Assembly: GCA_947630295.1 (NCBI GenBank) | Contig: CANRGZ010000003.1 | Location: 1 to 64,000, forward strand | DNA from: an uncultured Lachnospiraceae bacterium | Lineage (GTDB): Bacteria; Bacillota; Clostridia; Lachnospirales; Lachnospiraceae | Direction: 5' to 3' | DNA: 64,000 bases | Part shown: one piece after another, positions 36,951-44,657 of the stretch | Position numbering within the stretch: position 1 is the stretch's first letter | Layout: every line of letters starts with the position of its first letter | Translations under genes and position numbers: made by a program | The notes under the pieces: model-generated | Told to the model about the DNA's origin: nothing | Databases searched by the model: none | Seen by the model: only the letters and a program-made list of their open reading frames with translations

Positions 36951-36983
36951 TTGACACCAATTTGACACCAATCTGACACCAAA
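36951..36983 (+). repeat. Three tandem 11-bp direct repeats
   Basis: TTGACACCAAT, TTGACACCAAT and CTGACACCAAA follow one another without gaps, 30 bp after the aspS stop. No gene covers them. Confidence 0.85.
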
Positions 36984-37013
36984 CGATGCAGGAATGAAAA
37001 CAGAACACAGGAT

Positions 37014-37047
37014 CGGCCGCTCCGGTTACGGAACGGCTGATTTTTTT
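37014..37047 (+). terminator. Rho-independent terminator after aspS
   Basis: CGGCCGcTCCG pairs with CGGAaCGGCTG around GTTA (one mismatch, one wobble), followed by seven T. Confidence 0.8.
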
Positions 37048-37081
37048 ACGGGAAAAGCGTCTGAAATCCTGTGTGAATTGG

Positions 37082-37110
37082 TTGAATTTGCCTTTCGGAT
37101 GAATTATAAT
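37082..37110 (+). promoter_or_regulatory. Sigma-A promoter of the transaldolase-BKACE-GH127 operon
   Basis: TTGAAT at 37082-37087, 17 nt and TATAAT at 37105-37110. The leader of about 90 nt holds a GGTCCG (37123-37128) / CGGACC (37160-37165) pairing before AGGAGG at 37193-37198. Confidence 0.75.
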
Positions 37111-37207
37111 GAAAAATAACAGGGTCCGGATTGTACATGCTGGAAGCAGGCACAGTCCGCGGACCGTTTCAGAACTAAAAAAAATACTTTTCAGGAGGAA
37201 TCAATGC

Positions 37208-38257
37208 ATGGATAAATCAAGTTATTTTCATCGTGTCAGCGCGCAGACGGCCACCAGATTCTGGATCAATAACGTGACCAGGGAAGAGGCGGATATGGCC
37301 ATAGAAGCCGGCGCCGTAGGCTGTACCCAGAACCCTTCTTATGTATGGAAGATGCTTTCCCATGAAACCGAAAGCGCATATGCCACGGATATTTTAAAGG
37401 ATATATTAAAAGAAACCAAAGACGCCAACGAGGCCCAGGCGGCGCTGCAGCGTACCCTGGTGGGCAATGTGGCCAAACATTTCCTGCCCATGTATGAGGA
37501 AACCCACGGCGCCTGGGGGTACGTCAGCATCCAGGGCAATCCTTTCATGGAAACCACGGAAGATATTATCCGTTTTGCGGAATACAATCGGGAGGCCGGC
37601 CCGAATATCATGGCGAAGATCCCCGTAACGGAAGACGGATTGAAAGCCATCGAATACTGCGCTTCCAAACGGATCCCCATCAACGCCACAGAGGTTATGG
37701 CCGTAAGACAGGCACTGGACGTCTGCGAGGTCTATGAGAAAGCCACCAAAGGCATGAAGGATCCCGCGCCCATCTATTTTTCCCATATCACGGGCATCTA
37801 CGATGAGTATCTGCAGAATTACGTAAAGGAAAATCATGTGGATATCAGCCCGGATGCACTGTGGCAGGCGGGCATTGCCGCGGCAAAGAAGGTATATCAG
37901 ATCGTCAATGACAAACGCTATCCGGTAGGCTTTATCGGCGGCGGCGCCAGAGGCCTGCATCATTTTACCGAGATGGTAGGGGCCAAGGCCTGCATCACCA
38001 TTAACTGGAAGGGCGCTGCGGAGGACCTGCTGAAGCAGAATCCGCCGGTGGTACAGCGTTTCTTCATGCCGGTTCCCACAGCGGTACTGGATGAGCTGTA
38101 TGAAAAACTGCCGGATTTCCGACGCGGCTACGACGTACACGGCATTACGCCGCCGGAATACGAGCAGTTCGGTCCGGTGGTACTGTTCAGATCCAGCTTC
38201 GAGGATGCATGGACGAAGGCAAACGCGTATATCAAGGAACAAATCGAGCAGCTGTAA
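37208..38257 (+). CDS. Divergent transaldolase-family protein
   Basis: 349 residues with the transaldolase TIM-barrel plan: strand 1 TRFWINNVT, the TQNPSYVWKML segment (family: TTNPS), Schiff-base Lys137 in NIMAKIPVTEDGL, INATEVMAVRQAL, and GGGARGLHHFTEMVGAKACITI (family: ASFR..). By eye, two usual active-site residues are changed: the strand-1 Asp is Asn (N21/N22), and the phosphate-contacting Arg after the SxxxG segment is Ile197. The enzyme is therefore likely an aldolase-type Schiff-base catalyst with an unusual substrate, not central-metabolism transaldolase. ATG 37208 has AGGAGG nine bases upstream. First gene of a tight operon. Confidence 0.75.
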   Translation: MDKSSYFHRVSAQTATRFWINNVTREEADMAIEAGAVGCTQNPSYVWKMLSHETESAYATDILKDILKETKDANEAQAALQRTLVGNVAKHFLPMYEETHGAWGYVSIQGNPFMETTEDIIRFAEYNREAGPNIMAKIPVTEDGLKAIEYCASKRIPINATEVMAVRQALDVCEVYEKATKGMKDPAPIYFSHITGIYDEYLQNYVKENHVDISPDALWQAGIAAAKKVYQIVNDKRYPVGFIGGGARGLHHFTEMVGAKACITINWKGAAEDLLKQNPPVVQRFFMPVPTAVLDELYEKLPDFRRGYDVHGITPPEYEQFGPVVLFRSSFEDAWTKANAYIKEQIEQL

Positions 38258-38275
38258 GCAAGGAAGGTGGAATAC

Positions 38276-38947
38276 ATGAAGCTTTGTACGTTACATACAA
38301 CCGATAAATTTATGGAAATGATGAGCGATCCCTTTACCAAGCCTTTTCTGGCGGATAACCCGGACATTGAGGGCATGGATATTGCGGACAGCTCCCTGAT
38401 CGCGGAGACCCAGGAGGCAGGTTACGCCACCCCTTCCGTGGCCCGGAGAATGTATAATTATATGATGTGTGCGGTGGACGCAGGGGCAGACGGCATCCTG
38501 GTGACCTGTACCTCTGTCAATACCGTGACCAAAGCCATCCGGCCCCTGATTCCCATTCCGGTGGTGGGCATCGAAGAACCGGTGGCAGAACGGGCCGTGG
38601 AAATCGGCGGAAAGATCGGTATCTTATCTTCTCTGGCTACCAGCGCGAAACCGGTGGAAAATTCCATTCTGGAAGCCGCAGCGGCAGCCGGCAAAAAAGT
38701 AGAAACCTCTATCTGCGTGGCAGACGGCGCTTTTGAAGCATTAATGCGCGGCGACCGTCCCCTGCATGACGAGAAGGTGCGTATTGCGCTGGATAAATTG
38801 GTGAAGGAAGTGGACGTGGTGGTATTTGCCCAGATGTCCATGGCGCTGGTGGAGCATCCGGACTATCCGATCGAAGTGCTGAAATTCGGCAGACTCAGCT
38901 ATGACGCAATCAAGAAGAAAATGATTGCACATAAAAATCAGAAGTAA
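38276..38947 (+). CDS. Aspartate/glutamate racemase superfamily protein with one catalytic Cys
   Basis: 223 residues, complete for the superfamily. The first half has DGILVTCTSVNT with Cys78 where racemases carry the first catalytic cysteine. In the second half the place of the usual GCTH motif reads VVVFAQMSMALVEHP, with no cysteine. Two-Cys racemases need both residues, so this is probably an isomerase, lyase or decarboxylase variant. ATG 38276 has AAGGAAGG nine bases upstream, preferred over a GTG at 38267. It lies 18 nt after the transaldolase-like gene. Confidence 0.75.
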   Translation: MKLCTLHTTDKFMEMMSDPFTKPFLADNPDIEGMDIADSSLIAETQEAGYATPSVARRMYNYMMCAVDAGADGILVTCTSVNTVTKAIRPLIPIPVVGIEEPVAERAVEIGGKIGILSSLATSAKPVENSILEAAAAAGKKVETSICVADGAFEALMRGDRPLHDEKVRIALDKLVKEVDVVVFAQMSMALVEHPDYPIEVLKFGRLSYDAIKKKMIAHKNQK

Positions 38948-38959
38948 TGGGAGGAAATT

Positions 38960-39829
38960 ATGAGAAAGGTCATTATTTCAGTGGCGCCGGTTGGGCCGAA
39001 GACGCCGATCGTTCCGGAAGAAGTGGCCCAGGACGTGATCAAATGCGTGGAAGAGGGCGCGGCCATCTGCCATCTGCACAGCAGAGATGAAAACGGAAAG
39101 CTGATTCCCGATACTTCCATGATGGTGGATACCTTTGAACGGATCCGGGAAAAGACGGACGTGGTGGTACAGGCTTCCACCGGCGGCGTATCGGATATGA
39201 GTATTGAGGAGCGCTGCAATCCGCTGAAATACTGGAGAGTGGAAAGCGCGTCTTTAAACGGCGGCACCATGAATTTCGGCGAATCGATTTATGTCAACTC
39301 TTTTGAGGACATCCGTTACTGCGCGAAGGAGTGCTACGACAGAGATATACTGCCGGAAATCGAAGTATTCGATATCGGCATGATCAACAATATCAAGCTG
39401 GTTTCGGAGGAGCAGATGTTCCATCATCCCATCTGGTACAATCTGGTCTTCGGACATAAGGGAGGCATGCCCGCTACCATTGATGCGCTGATCGCTTTCA
39501 GTTCCTTCGTTCCGAAGGGACAGATCTGGGGCGTGACCCATTTCGACCGCATGGACTGGCGGTTCATCGGCGTGGCCATCGCTTTAGGCGCCTCTGTGGT
39601 CCGTGTGGGCTTTGAGGACAGCGACAAGCTGGATGCCCATACCAGCGCGCAGTACAACTGGGAGCTGATCCGGCAGCTGGCTTCCATTATCCGGCAGTTC
39701 GGTCTGGAGACGGCAACCCCTGAGGAAGCAAGGAAAATCTTAAATCTTTCCCCGGTACAGCCTTTTGAGAAGGGCAGCAGCCGGAAACACAAATTCGACA
39801 ATGTAGAAGAGGTAGATTTGTATGAATAA
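38960..39829 (+). CDS. BKACE family beta-keto acid cleavage enzyme (DUF849)
   Basis: 289 residues. N-terminal VIISVAPVGPKTPIVPEEVAQD, zinc ligands in AAICHLHSRDENGKL (His38, His40), then STGGVSDMSIEERCNPL, EVFDIGMINNIKLV and VRVGFEDSDKLDAHTSAQYN. BKACE enzymes are Zn-dependent and condense a beta-keto acid with acetyl-CoA to give acetoacetate and a new CoA ester; 3-keto-5-aminohexanoate cleavage in lysine fermentation is the best-known case, but no lysine genes are near. Substrate is unknown. GGGAGG lies upstream; the 3' end overlaps the next gene by eight bases. Confidence 0.88.
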   Translation: MRKVIISVAPVGPKTPIVPEEVAQDVIKCVEEGAAICHLHSRDENGKLIPDTSMMVDTFERIREKTDVVVQASTGGVSDMSIEERCNPLKYWRVESASLNGGTMNFGESIYVNSFEDIRYCAKECYDRDILPEIEVFDIGMINNIKLVSEEQMFHHPIWYNLVFGHKGGMPATIDALIAFSSFVPKGQIWGVTHFDRMDWRFIGVAIALGASVVRVGFEDSDKLDAHTSAQYNWELIRQLASIIRQFGLETATPEEARKILNLSPVQPFEKGSSRKHKFDNVEEVDLYE

Positions 39830-41591
39830 GCAGGTACAGATTCCTGATACCCTCAATCTGGCGGACCGCGCCCATATCGCTTTGAACGCCATGATCGGCG
39901 TGGCGGATGAAGATTACGAATATATTCCGTTCTTCATGGGATTTTTCCCGGCGAAACCGTCATGGATGCAGCACGGCAACTGGGATTACGGTTCCAGCCA
40001 CGGCCGGCTCATCGACGCCATGACGCTGGTGCGGGAAATGACCGGCACGGAGGAAGGCAGAGATATTGAGCAGCATTACAAAGAGAATTTCCTGACCTTT
40101 TTCCATAAGGACGATTTGAGCTACCGCAGAAATACCTTTACCCAGGATCTGATCGATTTTTACGGCACCCGCTTTGAAGAAGGGGCTTCCATGATCGATC
40201 AGCGGGCGGTCATTCTGGGACTGGGCACCTGGTTTATCGATACCGGGGATGAGAAGATCAAAGCATATGCGGACCGGCATGTGGCGGCGCTGAAGCGCAT
40301 CGCCCGTAAGGAGCGGGATTCCTGGTATTATCCTGCCAGTGAATATACGGATCACGGCTGGCCTTCCTTTGACGCGGTACATACCAGACTTTGTCCGGAT
40401 CCCTGCGCCATGTGGGGCCGTCAGGTCAATCCTTTGATGCGCTGGCATGAGGCCACCGGCAACCGGGACGCTTTCGAGCTTTCGGAAAATTTTGTGGCAA
40501 ATATTATTTACCGCAGCGGCGCGTTTTTGCCGGACGGCAGCTTCAATGCGGGCCTGGGATTCCGCAACGGCCATTTCCATACGAGGATGGGGACCTTAGC
40601 TTCCATCGCCCGCTTTGCTTCCTTTACCCATGACGCGGATATCTTAAACTGGGTGAAGAAGTGCTATGACTGGGGACTGACCCAGTGTACCAGCTTCGGA
40701 TGGACCCCGGGGGATTTGCATGATCAGGGCTATGAGCATGAAACCTGTACGCTGGTGGATGCCATCGGCACGGCCATCACCCTGGCTAAGAACGGTTATA
40801 CCGAATACTGGGGCGTGGCGGAACGGTTCTTACGGAACCATCTGACGGAAGCGCAGCTGCTGGATACTTCCTGGATCCAGCAGGGAGATTCCAAGGAAAA
40901 TGACGTTCCCCACGAGCTCACTTATTATAAAGTGGCAGACCGGCTGCGGGGCGCGTTTGCCGGATATTCTGCCCCCAATGATTTCGTTTACAGCGGCAAT
41001 AAGGGCAGAGGGCACATCATGGATGTGCAGACCTGCTGTGTGGCCAGCGGCGCAAGAGGCCTCTACAACGGCTGGAACAATATCGTCACCAAAGAGCGGA
41101 ACCGGGTCAGCGTCAACATGCATTTCAACAAGGCGTCCAAATGGTGCGACGTTTACAGCTATCTGCCTCACGAAGGCAAGGTGGCGGTCATCGCGAAAGA
41201 AGAGATCGAAGAACTGCTGATTCGTGTGCCGGAGTATGTACCCCATACGACGGTGGAGGTGAAGCGCAGTTTTGCCGCGGAGGAACAGACTCTCCGGGGC
41301 AAGGATCAGCTGTTTTCCGCCATTGTACTTCCCTGGGTGAGAAAGTGCTTTGTGAAGATTGAAAACGTCAGACCCGGCGAGCGGGTGGAGCTTTCCTTCC
41401 CCATCATCTTCCGGAAAACTACGGAAACCGCCGTGGACGATACTTTTGAAGTAGAGTGGGCCGGGGATACTGTCATCAATATCACACCCGGCGGCACCTA
41501 TTATCCGCTGTACAAGCATAAAAAGCTGCTGGAGCATGCACCGATGACGGAGCAGCCGCTGTACATGGGAAGCGGGAAGAATTATGACTGA
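39822..41591 (+). CDS. GH127-like zinc glycosidase, cytoplasmic
   Basis: 589 residues, mostly an (alpha/alpha)6-type helical domain with a beta-rich C-terminus (about 430-580). Zinc-site residues of beta-L-arabinofuranosidase HypBA1 appear kept: Glu307 and Cys309 in YEHETCTLVDAIGT, and Cys405-Cys406 in VQTCCVASGARGLYNGW. These match the E-x-C and C-C ligands that hold the nucleophilic cysteine in family GH127. There is no signal peptide, so it acts on imported sugars. Overall similarity to classical GH127 seems low, and a neighbouring family or a non-glycosidase is possible. It overlaps both neighbours by eight bases, so expression is strongly coupled. Confidence 0.65.
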   Translation: MNKQVQIPDTLNLADRAHIALNAMIGVADEDYEYIPFFMGFFPAKPSWMQHGNWDYGSSHGRLIDAMTLVREMTGTEEGRDIEQHYKENFLTFFHKDDLSYRRNTFTQDLIDFYGTRFEEGASMIDQRAVILGLGTWFIDTGDEKIKAYADRHVAALKRIARKERDSWYYPASEYTDHGWPSFDAVHTRLCPDPCAMWGRQVNPLMRWHEATGNRDAFELSENFVANIIYRSGAFLPDGSFNAGLGFRNGHFHTRMGTLASIARFASFTHDADILNWVKKCYDWGLTQCTSFGWTPGDLHDQGYEHETCTLVDAIGTAITLAKNGYTEYWGVAERFLRNHLTEAQLLDTSWIQQGDSKENDVPHELTYYKVADRLRGAFAGYSAPNDFVYSGNKGRGHIMDVQTCCVASGARGLYNGWNNIVTKERNRVSVNMHFNKASKWCDVYSYLPHEGKVAVIAKEEIEELLIRVPEYVPHTTVEVKRSFAAEEQTLRGKDQLFSAIVLPWVRKCFVKIENVRPGERVELSFPIIFRKTTETAVDDTFEVEWAGDTVINITPGGTYYPLYKHKKLLEHAPMTEQPLYMGSGKNYD

Positions 41592-42360
41592 TGCGGTGAT
41601 CTTTGATTCCCACGCGCATTATGACGACGCTTCCTTTGGGGCGGACAGAGACCAGACGTTAAGGGACTGCCTGCAGCAGAACGTGGGGTACATCGTCAAC
41701 GTGGGATCGAATCTGCGCAGCCTGACCTGGGTACCGTATCTGTGTGAAACTTACGGGCATGTGTACGGCGCGGTGGGGATCCATCCGGATGATACCAGGT
41801 TTTTGAACGAAGTCATTTTTGCGCGGATGCGCAGCCTTTGCGAAGGAGAAAAAATCGTGGCCGTCGGGGAGATCGGTCTGGACTATTACTGGAACGCCTC
41901 TCCGAAGGAAGTACAGAAGCACTGGTTTGCGCGGCAAATGGAACTGGCCGCAGAGCGGCATCTGCCGGTGATCATTCACAGCAGAGAAGCGGCGCAGGAT
42001 ACCTTTGATATGATTATGGCAGCCCATCTGCCCTGCCGGGGCGTGATCCACTGTTATTCCGGCAGCGTGGAAATGGCACTGGATTATGTAAACAAAGGCT
42101 TCCTGATCGGTATCGGCGGCGTACTGACCTTCAAAAACGGCAGGAAACTGAAGGAGGTGGCGGCGGCGGTTCCGTTGGAATCCATTCTGCTGGAAACGGA
42201 CTGTCCGTATCTGGCGCCGGCGCCGTTTCGTGGGAAACGCAATGCATCCGGGCTGATCCGCTATGTGGCGGAAGAACTGGCGCGGATCAAACAGTGCAGT
42301 TATGAAACTGTGCTGGAATGTACCTGCCGGAATGCGAAGCGGTTGTTTCACATCGAATAA
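41584..42360 (+). CDS. tatD: TatD family metal-dependent hydrolase
   Basis: 258 residues. TIM-barrel amidohydrolase fold with FDSHAHYDD (metal His), AVGIHPDD, VGEIGLDYYWN, LPVIIHSREA, GVIHCYSG and LLETDCPYLAPAPFRGKRN. TatD proteins are 3'-5' DNA exonucleases or related hydrolases. It starts inside the 3' end of the GH127-like gene and is followed by the operon terminator. Being a housekeeping family, it may only share transcription with the four genes before it. Confidence 0.93.
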   Translation: MTDAVIFDSHAHYDDASFGADRDQTLRDCLQQNVGYIVNVGSNLRSLTWVPYLCETYGHVYGAVGIHPDDTRFLNEVIFARMRSLCEGEKIVAVGEIGLDYYWNASPKEVQKHWFARQMELAAERHLPVIIHSREAAQDTFDMIMAAHLPCRGVIHCYSGSVEMALDYVNKGFLIGIGGVLTFKNGRKLKEVAAAVPLESILLETDCPYLAPAPFRGKRNASGLIRYVAEELARIKQCSYETVLECTCRNAKRLFHIE

Positions 42361-42380
42361 AACAGAATAAAAGCAGTTTA

Positions 42381-42410
42381 AAGGAGCATGAGATTTCATG
42401 CTCCTTTTTT
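42381..42410 (+). terminator. Rho-independent terminator of the transaldolase-tatD operon
   Basis: AAGGAGCATGA pairs perfectly with TCATGCTCCTT around gatt and runs into six T. Confidence 0.88.
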
Positions 42411-42439
42411 GCATATCAAAGACAGGCTGTTCATAGGAT
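42411..42439 (+). promoter_or_regulatory. Possible sigma-E promoter of the spoIIIA operon
   Basis: GCATATC (sigma-E minus-35 pattern GCATATT, 6 of 7), a 14-nt spacer and CATAGGAT (minus-10 CATACAAT, 6 of 8). It lies directly after the tatD terminator and about 100 nt before spoIIIAA. In Bacillus spoIIIA is transcribed by sigma-E in the mother cell. Confidence 0.5.
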
Positions 42440-42443
42440 GAAG

Positions 42444-42521
42444 AGGAGGAAGGCTTATGCGAAGCATAACTTGGAATGCCTTCCGACGACTTGGCAGGTG
42501 CGCCTAAGGCGCGCGTGCCGT
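42444..42521 (+). repeat. Dispersed structured repeat, copy 3
   Basis: Begins AGGAGGAAGGCTTATGCGAA and ends GTGCCGT. The second hairpin is GGCA-ggt-GCGCC-taa-GGCGC-gcg-TGCC. It differs from copy 2 mainly in unpaired bases (CTTGGAAT for CTCAAAAT) and in stem length. It lies between the putative sigma-E promoter and the spoIIIAA ribosome binding site. Confidence 0.92.
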
Positions 42522-42546
42522 TGCATATTATACAAGGTGGCAGGCA

Positions 42547-43509
42547 ATGAAAAAGACAATGGACACACTTTCGGAGCTGTTTATTTATCCGCTGAAGCTG
42601 ATATTGACCAACCGGAATCTCAACTGGCGTATGCTGCAGGAAATCCGGGTCCGGACAGACAAGCCGGTGACGGTTCTGTATGGCGGAAAGGAATTTTTCG
42701 CAGAACCGGACGGCAGCCTTGTGACGGACAGCGCCCAGGCGGTTTATGCGACGCAGGAGATGATCCGGGACATGATGCAGGTGTTCAGTTCCTATTCCCT
42801 GTATGCGTTTGAAGAAGAAATCCGGCAGGGTTTTCTGACCATTCCCGGGGGACACCGGATCGGCATCTGCGGGAAAATGGTGCTGGACAATGAAAAGATC
42901 AAAACCATCCGTTATATTTCATCGGTGAATATCCGCCTGTCTCACGAGGTCAAAGGCTGCGCGGATACGGTGATGCCCTACCTGTATGAGGGACAGCGTA
43001 TCTGCAATACCCTGATTGTGGGGGCGCCCTGCAGCGGCAAAACCACGCTGCTGCGGGATCTGATTCGCCAGCTTTCCGACGGCAGCGCCGGGCACAGCGG
43101 GGTCAACGTCAGCGTCATTGACGAGCGGTCGGAAATCGGCGCCTGTTACTTAGGCATTCCACAGAATGATATCGGGATCCGGACGGATATTCTGGATTGC
43201 TGTCCCAAGCGGGAAGGCCTGCTGATGCTGCTGCGCAGTATGGCGCCTGCGGTGATTGCGGTGGATGAAATCGGCAATGAGGCGGATCATATTGCGCTGC
43301 GGCACGCGCTGTACTGCGGCTGTAAACTGATCTCTACGGTACACGGGTATGCTTATGATGATCTGTACAGCAAGCCACTGTTAAAAATGATGCTGGAAGA
43401 AGGTGTGTTTGAACGGTTTATCATTCTGGATGCGGTACATAAGGCGGTGCATCAGATCATGGACAAGTCCGGAAAAATATTGTATGAGAGGGGATCAAAG
43501 GCATGTTGA
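42547..43509 (+). CDS. spoIIIAA: Stage III sporulation protein AA, ATPase
   Basis: 320 residues, a secretion-type ATPase. Walker A GAPCSGKTTLLRDL and Walker B AVIAVDEIGNEAD, preceded by EEEIRQGFLTIPGGHRIGICG. It is thought to power the SpoIIIA-SpoIIQ channel between mother cell and forespore. AGGTGG lies upstream of ATG 42547. Overlaps spoIIIAB by seven bases. Confidence 0.95.
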   Translation: MKKTMDTLSELFIYPLKLILTNRNLNWRMLQEIRVRTDKPVTVLYGGKEFFAEPDGSLVTDSAQAVYATQEMIRDMMQVFSSYSLYAFEEEIRQGFLTIPGGHRIGICGKMVLDNEKIKTIRYISSVNIRLSHEVKGCADTVMPYLYEGQRICNTLIVGAPCSGKTTLLRDLIRQLSDGSAGHSGVNVSVIDERSEIGACYLGIPQNDIGIRTDILDCCPKREGLLMLLRSMAPAVIAVDEIGNEADHIALRHALYCGCKLISTVHGYAYDDLYSKPLLKMMLEEGVFERFIILDAVHKAVHQIMDKSGKILYERGSKAC

Positions 43510-44021
43510 AGGCCGTGGGCGCTTTGCTTATCTGCGGCGCCAGTCTTTTATTGGGATGGAAAAAAAGCGCGGCACTGGATCAGCGGATCCGGCTGCTGGA
43601 TGAGATGGAAAAAAGTCTCGGGTTGTTGAGCGGGGAAATTCGTTACGGCGCTGCAACGCTGCCGGAGGCCATGCGCAGCACCGCCGCGCGCACGAAAGGC
43701 GTGGCAGGGCAGTTTTACAGGTCAGTGGCCCACAGAATCAGTACGGATCCCGGAACGCCCTTTTGCAATGTTTGGGAGGAAGCGGTATCGGAAATTCTCT
43801 GTTCAGAGAACGGGATCCCCCAAGACGCGGAAATCTTACAGGAGCTGGGGACACAGCTGGGACACCTGGATGTATCCATGCAGCTGGAGGCCATCGAACT
43901 TAGTATCAGCCGGATCAGGCACAGGCAGGAAGAAGCAGGCGAATCAAAGCGATCAAAGAGCAGGATATACAAAACATGCGCCGCGGCATGCGGCGTTTTA
44001 CTCACACTGATCCTGCTGTAG
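43503..44021 (+). CDS. spoIIIAB: Stage III sporulation protein AB
   Basis: 172 residues. N-terminal membrane helix (LKAVGALLICGASLLLGW), helical GspF-like soluble middle (LDEMEKSLGLLSGEIRYGAATLPEAM), and a C-terminal membrane helix. Part of the SpoIIIA channel, overlapping spoIIIAA. Confidence 0.92.
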   Translation: MLKAVGALLICGASLLLGWKKSAALDQRIRLLDEMEKSLGLLSGEIRYGAATLPEAMRSTAARTKGVAGQFYRSVAHRISTDPGTPFCNVWEEAVSEILCSENGIPQDAEILQELGTQLGHLDVSMQLEAIELSISRIRHRQEEAGESKRSKSRIYKTCAAACGVLLTLILL

Positions 44022-44037
44022 GAAACAGGAGGCAAAT

Positions 44038-44232
44038 GTGGGCGTAAACATCATCTTTAAAATTGCGGCGGTAGGGATACTGGTTTCCGTACTTGGACAG
44101 GTCTTAAAGCACAGCGGCAGGGAGGATCAGGCATTTCTGGCAAGCCTGGCGGGGCTGATCCTGGTGCTGTTCTGGCTGCTGCCTTATATCTCGGAGCTGT
44201 TTCGCACCATCGAAACCATGTTTTCTCTGTAA
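44038..44232 (+). CDS. spoIIIAC: Stage III sporulation protein AC
   Basis: 64 residues, two membrane helices (IIFKIAAVGILVSVLGQVL; AFLASLAGLILVLFWLLPYI). The length is exactly that expected. GTG start with AGGAGG upstream; an ATG three bases earlier is out of frame. Confidence 0.93.
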   Translation: MGVNIIFKIAAVGILVSVLGQVLKHSGREDQAFLASLAGLILVLFWLLPYISELFRTIETMFSL

Positions 44233-44276
44233 GGGCCGGTGCCGGACGGCAAAAAGGAAGAGGAGGGAAAAGACAA

Positions 44277-44657
44277 ATGCTGTGGAAGGTTCTGCTGATT
44301 GCGCTGCTTGGCACCTGTCTGGCCGTTTATTTTAAAGAACAGAAAAATGTCATGGGCACAGCCATTGTCATTGCGGCTTCCCTGCTGATCGTCTTTTATA
44401 CCATGGTCTTTCTTTCCGGTCTGGGAGAAAAGGTGAAGCAGCTGCTTTCCGCCATGGGCAGCGGCGGAAAATATCTAATGACGCTGTTTAAAATGCTGGG
44501 AATCACCTATGTCTGCGATCTGACCGCCGGGATTTGTAAGGATGCAGGGAATGCTTCCATTGCGCACCAGCTGCAGATTTTCGGCAAGCTGCTGGTGATT
44601 TCCTTAAGTGTACCGATTCTTTCAACCCTGATGGAAACGGTGTCGGCACTGTTATGA
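44277..44657 (+). CDS. spoIIIAD: Stage III sporulation protein AD
   Basis: 126 residues with membrane segments at about 3-19, 27-49 and 100-120. Conserved LMTLFKMLGITYVCDLTAGICKDAG in its middle. GAGGAGGG precedes the start; ATGA overlap with spoIIIAE. Confidence 0.93.
   Translation: MLWKVLLIALLGTCLAVYFKEQKNVMGTAIVIAASLLIVFYTMVFLSGLGEKVKQLLSAMGSGGKYLMTLFKMLGITYVCDLTAGICKDAGNASIAHQLQIFGKLLVISLSVPILSTLMETVSALL

Noticed and set aside
42522-42546. GCATATTATACAA directly before spoIIIAA as a sigma-E promoter
   Set aside because: The minus-35-like and minus-10-like parts overlap instead of being 13-15 bases apart. The site at 42411-42439 has correct spacing.
42384-42812. Open frame between tatD and spoIIIAA that runs through the repeat, partly overlapping spoIIIAA in another frame
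   Set aside because: It consists of the tatD tail in another frame, the terminator, the repeat and out-of-frame spoIIIAA sequence; no family features.
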